64,000 nt of DNA from Chryseobacterium echinoideorum (GCF_007474535.1 NZ_VKNW01000001.1:496001-560000); one strand, 5' to 3'. Shown: positions 25,709 to 34,921, counted from the first letter of the stretch. The notes: generated by a model from the letters alone, not told the origin. Made by a program: numbers and translations.

Positions 25709-26215
25709 ATGAAATTAGAAACAGAAAGACTAAGTTTAAAACCTATCAACGAAAGCCATGTTGAAGACATTTTAAAGATCAGAAGCAATGAAATTGTCAA
25801 TCGGTTTGTACAAAGAATTCCGCCAAAGACAAATTACGATGCGCTGGATTTTATTTTAACGCTCAAAAAAAGAAATCAGAATAATGAATCTTTAAATTGG
25901 GGAATATCTTATAAGGCTCAACAGAATCTGATCGGTACAATCTGTCTCTGGAATTTTTCTCAAGACCGAAAAACAGGAGAAATCGGTTACGAATTATTAC
26001 CTGATTTTCACAGAAAAGGAATCATGTCTGAAGCTTTGTCTGCGGTTTTAGAATTTGGCTTTAATCAATTAAATTTGCAGGAGATTTTAGCTTTTACGAA
26101 CAAGTTCAACGAAAACTCGAAAGGTCTTCTTTTAAAGCACAACTTCATATTGCAAGAGGGAAGAACTGATGAAGGTTTTCCTGATAATTTGGTTTTTAGT
26201 TTGCAGAGAAACTAA
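25709..26215 (+). CDS. GNAT-family N-acetyltransferase (RimJ/RimL-like)
   Basis: 168 residues from the ATG at 25709; a TTG one codon earlier is in frame but lies next to the promoter box. Begins MKLETERLSLKPI, as in ribosomal-protein-type acetyltransferases (PF13302). Acetyl-CoA loop region: GEIGYELLPDFHRKGIMSEA (the R/Q-x-x-G-x-A equivalent is HRKGIM). Transfers acetyl groups from acetyl-CoA; substrate unknown. Followed 2 bp later by a gene of unknown function. Confidence 0.85.
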   Translation: MKLETERLSLKPINESHVEDILKIRSNEIVNRFVQRIPPKTNYDALDFILTLKKRNQNNESLNWGISYKAQQNLIGTICLWNFSQDRKTGEIGYELLPDFHRKGIMSEALSAVLEFGFNQLNLQEILAFTNKFNENSKGLLLKHNFILQEGRTDEGFPDNLVFSLQRN

Positions 26216-26217
26216 TC

Positions 26218-26712
26218 ATGTATGCAAACCTTTATAAAGCCTCTGATTTTTTGATAGAATCTGTTAATGATTATCTGGAATTATTTGCTTCTAAAGTTGA
26301 CTTTACAGCCGAGAATGCTCTTAATGCGATGGTAAGCCATTATAAAGAGGTTAAAATAGTTGATTTTTTCTTAGCTTTATATCCTCAAGAAATATTTATA
26401 CTTTCGTCAGATTCTTTATATATTAGTCTACATCGGAATCATAATGATTGTTTAACTTTATCATTTATGCGCTCCTTCAAATTTTCTGATGACACAGATG
26501 AGACAATAGAAATAGAATTTGATCTAAATTTTGATTCTGTTAGTTGTGAATCATATTATAGTAAAAGTATTGAATTGAGGGCAGATGATTTAAAGAATGA
26601 TGAGAATTTATATGAAAAGTTAATCTTAAATTTTAAGAATGATGTGTTCTACGAAAAAATTAGAAATAGAAAACCAGATACTTTTGAATTAAATATCAAT
26701 TACAACGTTTAA
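26218..26712 (+). CDS. Hypothetical acidic protein
   Basis: 164 residues, no signal peptide or TM. Markedly acidic and AT-rich in codon use (DDTDETIEIEFDLNFDS). N-terminus MYANLYKASDFLIESVNDYL. Two bp after the GNAT gene, so probably cotranscribed. No family recognised. Confidence 0.62.
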   Translation: MYANLYKASDFLIESVNDYLELFASKVDFTAENALNAMVSHYKEVKIVDFFLALYPQEIFILSSDSLYISLHRNHNDCLTLSFMRSFKFSDDTDETIEIEFDLNFDSVSCESYYSKSIELRADDLKNDENLYEKLILNFKNDVFYEKIRNRKPDTFELNINYNV

Positions 26713-26758
26713 ATAAATTTTTAAATTCAATCATTTTCAAATTCTCAAATTGAATCTT

Positions 26759-27400
26759 ATGACCTGGACAGAAATTTTAGCCCCCATAAAAAACACAGAA
26801 TACTTTACCAACCTTTGGGAAAAAGTAAAACAGGAATACTCCACAACAAAAGTTTTTCCGCCAAAAAATCAGATTTTCAGAGCATTGGAAATCACACCTT
26901 TTGAAGATATTGAAGTCGTTATCATTGGGCAGGATCCTTATCATAATGATTATCAGGCAAACGGGTTGTGTTTTTCAGTTTCTGAGCAGGTGATTGCACC
27001 GCCTTCGCTTAAAAATATTTTTACTGAAATGAAAAATGATCTGGGAATTGAAAGAAACTCAAAAGAGCTGGATGATTGGGCAAAACAGGGGGTTTTATTG
27101 CTGAATGCCACTTTAACGGTTCGTGCACATTCTCCCAATTCGCATAAAGATTTAGGCTGGGAAAAATTTACAGATTTTATCATCAAAGAAATTTCAGATA
27201 AAAAGGAAAACGTAGTTTTTGTTTTGTGGGGCGCTTTTGCACAAAAAAAAGCCGAACTCATTGATCCGGCTAAACATTTTATATTAAAGTCTGCTCATCC
27301 TTCTCCGTTTTCTGTTCACAGGGGATTTTATGGGAGCAAACCTTTTTCAAAAATCAATGAATATTTGGTTTCAAAAGGAAAGAAACCTATCTTGTGGTAG
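26759..27400 (+). CDS. ung: Uracil-DNA glycosylase
   Basis: 213 residues from the ATG at 26759 (an in-frame TTG at 26750 is less likely). Family 1 UDG: water-activating loop GQDPYH (57-62, D59), VLWGAFAQKKAELID, and DNA-intercalation motif HPSPFSVHRGF. Removes uracil from DNA in base excision repair. Its last 14 bp overlap tail-to-tail with the convergent lipoprotein gene. Confidence 0.97.
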   Translation: MTWTEILAPIKNTEYFTNLWEKVKQEYSTTKVFPPKNQIFRALEITPFEDIEVVIIGQDPYHNDYQANGLCFSVSEQVIAPPSLKNIFTEMKNDLGIERNSKELDDWAKQGVLLLNATLTVRAHSPNSHKDLGWEKFTDFIIKEISDKKENVVFVLWGAFAQKKAELIDPAKHFILKSAHPSPFSVHRGFYGSKPFSKINEYLVSKGKKPILW

Positions 27401-27872
27401 TTGAATCTCGTAATTCCGGATCTTTAGTAATAGAAATTCCTATTGTGTATTGTCCGGGCAATGATTTTGCGTTACTTTTTTCCGTTGGATAGGGAGTGAC
27501 CTCTATCAGAGAGATTTTATATCCGTTAAAATAATGAACTTTATGGTAGTCTTTGCCTGAGGTTTCCTGTGTTGAAAGTCGTATCATTACCGGACGACTT
27601 GTTGTACTCATTAGTTCCACATCTGCAACAGCCACTCCGGACCAGATGCATTGTGTTCCCTGCGGACAACGGCTGTCTTCAGAAATCCCTTTGAAAGTTA
27701 CATTCATCTGATATTCTTTCAGAAATTTGTTTTCCCCTTCTTTGAAATAAATAATGTTTTTATTTTCTATCGAAGTTTTTTCAGATTTTGTGGATGTCTG
27801 AGCAATATTTTTCTGAGAACTGCAGTTTACCAATAAGATAAGGGCAAATAGCAAGATTGCTTTTTCTTTCAT
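27387..27872 (-). CDS. Hypothetical lipoprotein
   Basis: 161 residues, lipobox at LLVNC (Cys17). The mature part has a Ser/Thr/Lys spacer then a beta-rich domain with a likely disulfide pair in SRCPQGTQCIWSG, a pattern common in secreted Bacteroidota lipoproteins. Ends DPELRDSTTTR. Function unknown. The gene follows the DUF456 gene by 28 bp on the same strand. Confidence 0.72.
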   Translation of the reverse strand: MKEKAILLFALILLVNCSSQKNIAQTSTKSEKTSIENKNIIYFKEGENKFLKEYQMNVTFKGISEDSRCPQGTQCIWSGVAVADVELMSTTSRPVMIRLSTQETSGKDYHKVHYFNGYKISLIEVTPYPTEKSNAKSLPGQYTIGISITKDPELRDSTTTR

Positions 27873-27900
27873 ATCTAAATTTATTATTTTTTTTTTAAAG

Positions 27901-28392
27901 TTATATAATATTAAAAATATCCAGCAAGACTACTAAAAACATAGCAATTCCTACAACCAGATTAAATCCTGTTCCGTAAAGAAATCCGATAAAAGCTCCT
28001 TTAGTAGATTTCCAGGCTTTGGTGAGGTCTTTACTGTCGTGCAGAAGTTCTCCAACAAAAACTCCGGCAAACATTCCTACCAGAAAACCAAGCGGAATCG
28101 GCAAAAACATTCCCACAATGGTTCCTATCACAGAACCGATACTTCCCCAACGTGTTCCGCCATATTTCCTGTTCGTCTTTGCCGGAATTACATAATTCAG
28201 AACTGCTGAAGCAAGGGTTAAAATTACAAATGCCCAGATATAAATGATGGAGAGATCCGAATCTGTCCCATATTTATAGATTAAGAGACCGGCAAGGCTT
28301 AGTACCAATCCCGGTAAAACCGGTAAAAAAGTTCCCAGAATTCCTAATATTAAAAGGATAATGCTGAATATTGTAATTAATGAGTGATCCAT
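27901..28392 (-). CDS. DUF456 membrane protein
   Basis: 163 residues, four or five TM helices, Gly-rich throughout (GILGTFLPVLPGLVLSLAG, TRWGSIGSVIGTIVGMF, GFLVGMFAGVFVGELL). This matches the DUF456 family. Contains duplicated Gly-zipper-like segments, and function is unknown. Upstream of the lipoprotein gene. Confidence 0.85.
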   Translation of the reverse strand: MDHSLITIFSIILLILGILGTFLPVLPGLVLSLAGLLIYKYGTDSDLSIIYIWAFVILTLASAVLNYVIPAKTNRKYGGTRWGSIGSVIGTIVGMFLPIPLGFLVGMFAGVFVGELLHDSKDLTKAWKSTKGAFIGFLYGTGFNLVVGIAMFLVVLLDIFNII

Positions 28393-28768
28393 AAATGAAA
28401 AGTAAAATCAAGGTTGTTTCACAAAAAGCATGCTAGGGTTTCAAAATAGAATTTTAATAACAGAAAAATAGAAAATAATTTCTTTTGATAAAGTAATTTT
28501 CTGTCTAAAAAAGTAATGAGAATTGATGCCGTTTCATTATCTCCGAAATTATCCGGAGAAAATTTAAAATCTGCTGGTTTTCAATAAATAAAAATTAAAA
28601 AATCAACGCTTTTTCTGTGATCTTTTGGGAGCTGTTTTTACTCTTATTTTAAACCTTTTCTGAGATTTTGGTTTTTTATGCATATTTGTGAACGTTTGAT
28701 AACTAAATTTAATCAATTTTTCAATTAAAATAAATACTTTTAACAAAAAATAAAATTAAATTTTGTTT
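28393..28768. other. 376-bp intergenic region with a short hairpin and a candidate micro-ORF
   Basis: Contains a 6-bp hairpin TCTCCG-N8-CGGAGA (28540-28559) and a possible 26-codon basic ORF on the minus strand (28603-28683, listed separately). The right end is AT-rich and carries a near -7 box (TAAATTTTG, one extra base) just before the ATG at 28769. Nothing else recognised. Confidence 0.5.
28603..28683 (-). CDS. Candidate 26-residue basic micro-protein
   Basis: ATG at 28681-28683, TGA at 28603-28605. Product starts MHKKPKSQKRFKIRVKTAPK and ends RSQKKR: 12 Lys/Arg plus one His, almost no acidic residue. The Lys/Arg-rich pattern with the RVKTAPKRSQKK string looks like a nucleic-acid-binding or ribosome-associated tail rather than random AT-rich sequence. 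No clear ribosome binding site. Could equally be a chance frame. Confidence 0.35.
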   Translation of the reverse strand: MHKKPKSQKRFKIRVKTAPKRSQKKR

Positions 28769-29467
28769 ATGTACATTAAAAATTTGAGCATAAAATCGGT
28801 TCTTATAATCCTGCTGAAGGTTGCAGGTTTTCTTATTGGAATTATTTTAATTTATGCACTGTTGGGGTATTTGCTGCCATTTATCGAAGTTTCGGAAAAA
28901 GAGGATGGCGAGGCTAAAGAAATTCCGATTTATATTTATACAAACGGAGTGCATACTGATATTGTGATGCCTGTAAAAAATGATATTCATGACTGGAGTT
29001 CCAAAATTCCTTTTTCGGATACCAAATCAGGAAAAACAGATTATCAGTTCGTTGGAATAGGATGGGGTGATAAAGGTTTTTATCTCGATACACCGACTTG
29101 GGCAGATCTGAAATTTTCAACAGCTGTCAAGGCAGCGTTCTGGATGAGCGAATCTGCAATGCATTGCTCTTTTTACCGTATCATGACAGAAGCTGATGAT
29201 TGTAAAAAAATAATGATCAGCCATGATCAATATATGAAACTGGTTGACTTTGTGGATGCGAAATTTGATAAAGACGGTCTTGGAAATTATATTCTTATTC
29301 CTACTGATGCGGTTTACGGGGATAATGATGCCTTTTATGATGCTAAAGGCAGATACAGCTTTCTTAATACCTGCAACACCTGGGCAAATGATGCACTGAA
29401 AGCAGCCGGACAAAAAGCGGCATTCTGGACACCTTCTGATTACGGAATATTTTTACATTACCAATAA
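28769..29467 (+). CDS. TIGR02117/DUF2459-family membrane-anchored protein
   Basis: 232 residues from the ATG at 28769 (in-frame TTG at 28763 rejected). One N-terminal TM helix at about 12-35, then an extracytoplasmic domain: IYIYTNGVHTDIVMP, FVGIGWGDKGFYLDTPTW, SFLNTCNTWANDALKAAG. The H-x-D and late Cys/Asn residues suggest an NlpC/P60-like fold, but catalysis is unproven. Next to an L,D-transpeptidase-like gene with no gap, so both may act on the cell wall. Confidence 0.85.
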   Translation: MYIKNLSIKSVLIILLKVAGFLIGIILIYALLGYLLPFIEVSEKEDGEAKEIPIYIYTNGVHTDIVMPVKNDIHDWSSKIPFSDTKSGKTDYQFVGIGWGDKGFYLDTPTWADLKFSTAVKAAFWMSESAMHCSFYRIMTEADDCKKIMISHDQYMKLVDFVDAKFDKDGLGNYILIPTDAVYGDNDAFYDAKGRYSFLNTCNTWANDALKAAGQKAAFWTPSDYGIFLHYQ

Positions 29468-30130
29468 ATGGTCTTAAAGTCATATTGTATTATCATATTT
29501 TCTTTCGTTCTTTTATCATGTACGAAAGATCAGCTTATTGAGGCACAGAAAAAATTAGATTTTAAAGATGGCGATATTATTGAGCTGAAAAAGCCTGCCA
29601 TTGATTGGGTTAAAACAAAAAATAAAGCAAACAAGGCTTTAGAATTTGCCAAATCTAAAAAACTAAGTACTGAAATCTGTATTCTGATTGATATGAGCCT
29701 TCATTCAGGAGTAAAAAGATTTGTAGTATGGGATTTTAAAAATCAGAAAATACTCAATACTTATCTGGTGGGTCACGGCTGCGGAATCAACTCTTGGAGC
29801 AGAGACGAATCAAAAGACAAACCTGAATTCAGCAATGAAGATGGCAGTCATCTTTCTTCTTTAGGTAAATATAAGCTTTCGGGAAGAGGTTACAGCGATT
29901 GGGGAATTCATGTAAAATACCTGATGCATGGTATGGAGGATTCCAATACTAATGCGCTGAAAAGATTTATCGTTTTCCATTCCTGGGAACTAATGAGCGA
30001 TGAAGAAGTTTTTCCAAACGGCTCACCGGAAGGATGGGGTTGTCCCACAGTTTCCAATAATGCCATGAAGGAAATTGATGCACTTCTGCAAAAACATGGC
30101 AAACCTATTCTGATGTGGATTTATCAGTAA
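29468..30130 (+). CDS. Murein L,D-transpeptidase catalytic domain lipoprotein
   Basis: 220 residues, lipobox Cys18 (VLLSC). Mature part matches the PF13645 YkuD-like group: GHGCG, GKYKLSGRGYSDWGIHVK, HSWE with H171, and EGWGCPTVSNNAM with the expected catalytic Cys192. Such enzymes form or trim peptidoglycan crosslinks. Begins one base after the TIGR02117 gene stop, so one transcription unit. Confidence 0.88.
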   Translation: MVLKSYCIIIFSFVLLSCTKDQLIEAQKKLDFKDGDIIELKKPAIDWVKTKNKANKALEFAKSKKLSTEICILIDMSLHSGVKRFVVWDFKNQKILNTYLVGHGCGINSWSRDESKDKPEFSNEDGSHLSSLGKYKLSGRGYSDWGIHVKYLMHGMEDSNTNALKRFIVFHSWELMSDEEVFPNGSPEGWGCPTVSNNAMKEIDALLQKHGKPILMWIYQ

Positions 30131-30148
30131 TTTTATACAAACAACAAA

Positions 30149-30172
30149 AGAGCCTCGATTTGCCGAGGCTCT
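30149..30172. terminator. Bidirectional terminator between LDT-like gene and htpG
   Basis: 9-bp perfect stem AGAGCCTCG (30149-30157) and CGAGGCTCT (30164-30172), convergent genes on both sides. Flanking T-runs are weak. Confidence 0.65.
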
Positions 30173-30195
30173 AGCTGATGATAATGGTGTTATTT

Positions 30196-32082
30196 TTATA
30201 ACTGTTTATAACTTCTCTGGATAAAATCTGTAAGCTCTTTACCTTTCAGCAAATTCTGCGATAGTTTTGCAAGATCCAAAGCGTATTTTATCTGATTATT
30301 TTTTTCTTCCACATTTTCATTCGCTAAAATTTTTGAAGCAAATTCACTATTGGAGTTTACCACCAGATTGTACATCTCGGGAAAACCTCCCATTCCGAAC
30401 ATTCCGCCGCCGCCTGTAGCCTGCATATCTTTCATTCTTCGCATAAACTCAGGCTGAGTAATGGTGAAAGGAGCATCTGTGCTGTCTAAATCTTCAAGCT
30501 GTACAGTAAATTTTTTATCGTTGATAGATTCTTCAACCGTTTTCTTTAAAGATTCTTTCTCTGTTTCATTGAGTTTTGAGATAGCAGGTTCATCTTTTTT
30601 GATTAAATTATTGATGTGATCTGCATCTACTCTTGCAAACTGAATTTTCTCTTTAGACGTTTCCAGTTTTTGAATAAGGTGAGGAACAATCGGTGAGTCT
30701 AATAGCAATACTTCGTAGCCTTTATCTTTAGCCGACTGAATGTAAGAATGCTGCTCGTCTGCGTTGGTTGCATATAAAATTACCAGATTGCCGTCTTTGT
30801 CGGTTTGGATAGGCTTGATTTTTTCTTCCAGTTCGTTCCAGAGGAAATATTTGCCTTCACTAGTAGGATATAATGCAAACTTGTCTGATTTTTCGAAGAA
30901 TTTTTCTTCAGAAATCATTCCGTATTCAATAACGATCTTAATGTCATTCCATTTTTTCTCGTAATCTTCGCGGTTTTCATTGATTAATGAAGCCATCTTA
31001 TCGGCAACTTTTTTGGTGATGTAAGAAGAAATTTTCTTTACCGCACCATCTGCCTGAAGATAAGAACGGGAAACATTCAACGGAATATCAGGAGAGTCGA
31101 TCACTCCGCGAAGCAGCATTAAAAAGTCGGGAACAATACCCTTTACTTCATCCGTTACAAAAACCTGGTTTTGGTACAGCTGAATTTTGTCTTTTTCGAT
31201 ATTCAGGTTATTGCTAAGCTTAGGGAAATATAAAATACCTGTAAGATTGAAAGGATAATCTACATTGAGGTGAATATTAAACAAAGGCTCTTCAAACTGC
31301 ATAGGATAAAGCTCATGATAAAATGCTTTGTAATCTTCGTCTTTCAGTTCACTTGGAGCTTTTGTCCAAGCCGGAGTAGGATTGTTGATTATATTATCAA
31401 CGTCAACAGTTTCTGCAACCGCATCTTCTGCTGCGCCTTCAGGTAAAGGAAGGGTTTCTTTTTTTGTTCCGAATTTAATTGGAACAGGCATGAATTTGTT
31501 GTATTTTGTCAACAATTCACGGATTCTGAATTCTTCTAAAAATTCTGTAGAATCTTCAGCAATATGAAGGATGATTTCTGTTCCTCTGTCAGTTTTTGCA
31601 GTTGTTTCTTCTAAAGTAAACTCAGGACTTCCGTCACAAACCCAGTGAACAGCCAGTTCATCTTTGTAAGATTTAGAGATAATTTCTACTTTTTCTGCCA
31701 CCATAAACGCAGAATAGAAACCAAGTCCGAAATGACCGATAATTCCTGAATCTTTAGCCGAATCTTTATATTTCTCCAAAAACTCTTCAGCTCCTGAAAA
31801 AGCTACCTGATTGATGTATTTTTCCACCTCTTCTCCGGTCATCCCGATTCCCTGATCAATGATGTGAAGTTTTTTGTTTTCTTTATCAATCTTCACTTCA
31901 ATTTTAGGATTTCCGTACTCTACCTTTGCTTCACCAATTGAGGTTAAATGTTTTAATTTAAGAGTTGCATCTGTTGCATTGGAAATTAATTCTCTTAAAA
32001 ATATTTCGTGATCGCTGTAAAGAAATTTTTTAATCAACGGAAAAATATTTTCCACTGAAACATTAATATTTCCTTTAGTCAT
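30196..32082 (-). CDS. htpG: Molecular chaperone HtpG (Hsp90)
   Basis: 628 residues, full length. GHKL ATPase motifs: LISNATDATLK (E/N for Mg-ATP), DQGIGMTGEEV, GLGFYSAFMVA. Middle and dimerisation domains follow, with a Gly/Met-rich loop (ATGGGGMFGMGGF) near residue 565. ATP-driven cytosolic chaperone. Stand-alone gene. Confidence 0.98.
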   Translation of the reverse strand: MTKGNINVSVENIFPLIKKFLYSDHEIFLRELISNATDATLKLKHLTSIGEAKVEYGNPKIEVKIDKENKKLHIIDQGIGMTGEEVEKYINQVAFSGAEEFLEKYKDSAKDSGIIGHFGLGFYSAFMVAEKVEIISKSYKDELAVHWVCDGSPEFTLEETTAKTDRGTEIILHIAEDSTEFLEEFRIRELLTKYNKFMPVPIKFGTKKETLPLPEGAAEDAVAETVDVDNIINNPTPAWTKAPSELKDEDYKAFYHELYPMQFEEPLFNIHLNVDYPFNLTGILYFPKLSNNLNIEKDKIQLYQNQVFVTDEVKGIVPDFLMLLRGVIDSPDIPLNVSRSYLQADGAVKKISSYITKKVADKMASLINENREDYEKKWNDIKIVIEYGMISEEKFFEKSDKFALYPTSEGKYFLWNELEEKIKPIQTDKDGNLVILYATNADEQHSYIQSAKDKGYEVLLLDSPIVPHLIQKLETSKEKIQFARVDADHINNLIKKDEPAISKLNETEKESLKKTVEESINDKKFTVQLEDLDSTDAPFTITQPEFMRRMKDMQATGGGGMFGMGGFPEMYNLVVNSNSEFASKILANENVEEKNNQIKYALDLAKLSQNLLKGKELTDFIQRSYKQL

Positions 32083-32161
32083 AATTATTTGATTTTAAAT
32101 TTTCTTATGATTCTCAAAAAAAATACCATGATTTCTAAACTGCCATTTTGACATAAGTAAT

Positions 32162-32190
32162 AAAAAAATCACCCGAATTTTCAGGTGATT
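32162..32190 (-). terminator. Terminator of the speD operon
   Basis: AATCACC (32167-32173) pairs with GGTGATT (32184-32190), extended inward by GAA/TTC after one mismatch; the minus-strand exit is a T run. Confidence 0.65.
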
Positions 32191-32217
32191 CATATATTTG
32201 ATTGTAACAATTGATAA

Positions 32218-32601
32218 TTAGTTGTGGTTTCCAATTTTCATTTTGGCGAGTTCACCTCTTGTAATGACTTTAGTATTAATCTCGTCAGTTTCAAAAAAAT
32301 CTTTTAAAATAGAATTAATCTTTTCCATATCAAAAGGTTTACAGGAAAATACATCTATCGCAGCAAATTCTTTTTCGGGCCACGTATGAATGCTGATGTG
32401 GCTTTCTTCCAGCAGGATAAATCCTGTTGCACCAAATGGCTGAAACTGTTTGTATGCTTCCTGCACTTTTCCCAAATTTAACTCTGCAACAACCTTATTG
32501 AGAATGATTTTTATTTCTGGAACAAAAGATGACTTTTGAATATTACATCCGTAAATATCCCAAATCGTGTGATATCCGATGGTATGATAATCCGAAGTCA
32601 T
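32218..32601 (-). CDS. speD: S-adenosylmethionine decarboxylase proenzyme
   Basis: 127 residues, the short class 1B prokaryotic form. Self-cleavage site E-E-S in LLEESHISIHTWPE: S67 becomes the pyruvoyl group, H72 and C87 (FSCKPF) are the processing and catalytic partners. Produces decarboxylated SAM, the aminopropyl donor for polyamines. Last gene of a four-gene minus-strand run; one base separates its start from the upstream lipoprotein stop. The aminopropyltransferase of the divergent gene is the expected consumer. Confidence 0.95.
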   Translation of the reverse strand: MTSDYHTIGYHTIWDIYGCNIQKSSFVPEIKIILNKVVAELNLGKVQEAYKQFQPFGATGFILLEESHISIHTWPEKEFAAIDVFSCKPFDMEKINSILKDFFETDEINTKVITRGELAKMKIGNHN

Positions 32602-32602
32602 A

Positions 32603-33208
32603 TTAATTGATGGATTTGCTTACCGGTGGTTCTACACTGATGCTGTCAGAAGATATTGAATCTTCGCCGTTGATCTGTGCTTCTTCAGATGCACGGGTAA
32701 TTAAGTTGGCAAACTCATTCAGGTCATATAATTTAATCATAACCTCATATTGCTCTTCCATTTCAATCATTTCAGGCAGCTCTTCTCTCGGACCGTAATC
32801 CCACGAAATAGGGTTGATAAGTTCTTTCACTACATCAAAATTTCCTTCGAGCGGCATTCCGTAAAATTCAATTTTTTTATTAGGCAGCTTATGCGCAAAA
32901 CTATTCTGATAAGAAGGACTTCCGTAGAACTCTTCTGTTTTCAGATATTCATTTTTGGTTGGATTAAGGAAATAGGCATTCTGGGTAAAATTATATTTTG
33001 TTTTGGTGTCATCTTCCAGAGTTATAAGATGTTCTCCTTTCCCCATTTCTACCCATACTACTTCTTTTGCAGGAACTTCCACTGTAAGGGTATCTACTTT
33101 TACAATGATTGAATGATCTGTGGGATTGTCAATGGCAAGATCTACACTTCCTTTTCCGCAAGAACATAGGGCAAAAGCTGCAAAAAGTATTAAGAATATA
33201 TTTTTCAT
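32603..33208 (-). CDS. Hypothetical lipoprotein of the polyamine cluster
   Basis: 201 residues, lipobox FALCSC (Cys17). Mature part is acidic and beta-rich (VDLAIDNPTDHSIIVKVDTL, VVWVEMGKGEHLITLEDDTK), ending in a Ser/Glu-rich tail (EDSISSDSISVEPPVSKS). No family recognised. Lies between the ATP-grasp ligase and speD with 1-11 bp gaps, so functional linkage to polyamine chemistry is likely. Confidence 0.78.
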   Translation of the reverse strand: MKNIFLILFAAFALCSCGKGSVDLAIDNPTDHSIIVKVDTLTVEVPAKEVVWVEMGKGEHLITLEDDTKTKYNFTQNAYFLNPTKNEYLKTEEFYGSPSYQNSFAHKLPNKKIEFYGMPLEGNFDVVKELINPISWDYGPREELPEMIEMEEQYEVMIKLYDLNEFANLITRASEEAQINGEDSISSDSISVEPPVSKSIN

Positions 33209-33219
33209 GTTATTAATTT

Positions 33220-34368
33220 TTAAATAATGTAATGTGACACAAATTCACAATTATTGGTGATAATTTCTTTGTTTTCTGCTCTGAAATTAATGGCAGATGG
33301 CTGGAAAGTATAGAAAACGCCTGCCTGATAATAGTAGTTTTCCCGATCCTTATCTAAAGGATAATATCGTTGATAAATCTTTTTCTGCTGTGCAAAATCA
33401 CCCTCAGACTGAATGTTTTTGTGGACAATTCTTACATTTTCTCCCATTCTTCCGTAAACAGGTTTTTCCACATAATCTTTTCCTGCAAGAAATGATGCGT
33501 TGTCGTATGTCTCTGCAATAAAAGTATTGGGAAAATGCTGGGTAATGTAATTCAGAAACAATTTATTCTGCCATACAGCAGTGTATGGAGGATTAAGAAT
33601 AATTGCCAGATCTTTTTCAATAATTTCTATCAACAGTTTTGCCAATTCGGGTTCTTCGTCAAACATCCAGTCCCAAGGAATCATTTTAAACCAGACATCT
33701 ACGGGCTGAAACTCTCCGCCAATTTCAAAGAAAATACCTTCATCAGAAAATGTCACTTTTTCCAGATCAGTATAAAAAACATCGTATCCGGCTTTGTAAG
33801 CAGCGTTCAAAACTATGTCACAGTTGAGCCTGTCTTCTTTATGACCAAATGAAGATGCCAAAAGATAAGGCTTGTCGTAAGGAATGTTTTTCTTGAGATT
33901 TGAAAGGGTGGTTTCAAGATCACGTTCCAGCTTATTAAACTGTCCCATCGGAGATTTGATCTGTTCCAGCTGAAGCTTTTGCCACAAGATGGTTTCAGGG
34001 AGCGTAGAACAAGTATCTGCATTGAATTCGATAACTTTTGCATTTCTTTCATCAATCCCGCCATTGATGTCAAATCTTCCGTATAAAAGAGGATGTTTTT
34101 TTCTTTCCTCCCATGTTTTTTCAATAATTCCATGAAAAAACTGCGGAATATCCAATAGATGCAGATTTCTGTCCTGAATAATTTTATCAGTTGCTTTTTC
34201 AAAAACTGAGTAAGCTTCCTGTGTGATAAAAGTAAATTTGCTCACTTCAGAAGTATGAAGACCCAAGACTTCTTCAAACAGATAATCTTCATCTGCAAAC
34301 CACTGCAGCTGAACTGGCATATCTTTTTTCCGGATCTTTTTTATTTCCTGAAATCTGTTATCCTCCAT
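33220..34368 (-). CDS. Glutathionylspermidine synthase-family ATP-grasp ligase (YgiC-like)
   Basis: 382 residues, length of YgiC/YjfC, i.e. only the synthetase half of E. coli Gsp (no CHAP amidase). Family strings: GRFDINGGIDERNAKVIEFN then ADTCSTLPE (PreATP-grasp), VWFKMIPWDWMFDEEPELAK, ILNPPYTAVWQNK (metal ligand block), EKPVYGRMGENVRIV (ATP-grasp Lys/Gly loop) and a final QAGVFYTFQPSAINFRAENK. It should form an amide between a carboxylate (peptide or glutathione) and a polyamine-type amine. Its start overlaps the preceding lipoprotein gene by 11 bp. Confidence 0.88.
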   Translation of the reverse strand: MEDNRFQEIKKIRKKDMPVQLQWFADEDYLFEEVLGLHTSEVSKFTFITQEAYSVFEKATDKIIQDRNLHLLDIPQFFHGIIEKTWEERKKHPLLYGRFDINGGIDERNAKVIEFNADTCSTLPETILWQKLQLEQIKSPMGQFNKLERDLETTLSNLKKNIPYDKPYLLASSFGHKEDRLNCDIVLNAAYKAGYDVFYTDLEKVTFSDEGIFFEIGGEFQPVDVWFKMIPWDWMFDEEPELAKLLIEIIEKDLAIILNPPYTAVWQNKLFLNYITQHFPNTFIAETYDNASFLAGKDYVEKPVYGRMGENVRIVHKNIQSEGDFAQQKKIYQRYYPLDKDRENYYYQAGVFYTFQPSAINFRAENKEIITNNCEFVSHYII

Positions 34369-34921
34369 AAGATCTGAAAGATTTTCCTGCGCCGTATCCT
34401 CTTGAAGCTCTTCCCGGAGTAGTTATTCTGCGGGAGGTTGCTGTTTTTACCATATCATTTTTCAGACCGGTAGATTTGTTGTAGGCATCTGCGCTTTTGT
34501 AATAGCTGGAATTGGGAGTGGTGTTGGCAAGATTTCTGCTGAAAAATGCTGAAGCCAATGAGTACATCAAAACTCCTCTGAGTGCAGAGTGTGCGTGATT
34601 GCCGGACTGTGACTCGCTTTTCAGTTTTTGAAGAGACAGAGTGTCTGTTTTTCCGTTGAGATAATGTACGATTGCGGTAGATTTCGCTTTGTCATCAATG
34701 ATTTTTTCATCAATAATTTTAAAATCATCACCTGGTTTTACTTCTTCAACCTCGGTAACTGTACCTTTTGATGATTCTTTAATTGTTACCGATTCCCCAT
34801 CTTTAATTCTGGGACTCCCGTCTCCGCCGCAACTTTGTAAAGTGAGCAGGCTAAATGCCATTGCTGGGAAGAGAATATTTTTTTTTGAAAAAATACAAAT
34901 AGTAAAAGAATTTTTCTTCAT
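34358..34921 (-). CDS. YgiB-like lipoprotein
   Basis: 187 residues from the ATG at 34921; the frame is open to 35017 but that reads into the divergent gene. Lipobox LLTLQSC (Cys30) after an unusually long signal. Mature part: charged Val/Glu/Lys region (TIKESSKGTVTEVEEVKPGD), then YMGRL-less AHSALRGVLMYSLASAFFS and a Gly/Ser/Arg-rich tail TTPGRASRGYGAGKSFRSYG. Tail and position next to a YgiC-like ligase match E. coli YgiB (UPF0441/DUF1190 type) in build rather than clear identity. Possible acceptor of the modification (inference). Confidence 0.72.
   Translation of the reverse strand: MKKNSFTICIFSKKNILFPAMAFSLLTLQSCGGDGSPRIKDGESVTIKESSKGTVTEVEEVKPGDDFKIIDEKIIDDKAKSTAIVHYLNGKTDTLSLQKLKSESQSGNHAHSALRGVLMYSLASAFFSRNLANTTPNSSYYKSADAYNKSTGLKNDMVKTATSRRITTPGRASRGYGAGKSFRSYGG

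Noticed and set aside
28516..28587. 23-codon plus-strand frame (MRIDAVSLSPKL...) in the 28.4-28.8 kb gap
   Set aside because: Overlaps the hairpin at 28540-28559, no RBS or promoter, no compositional coherence.
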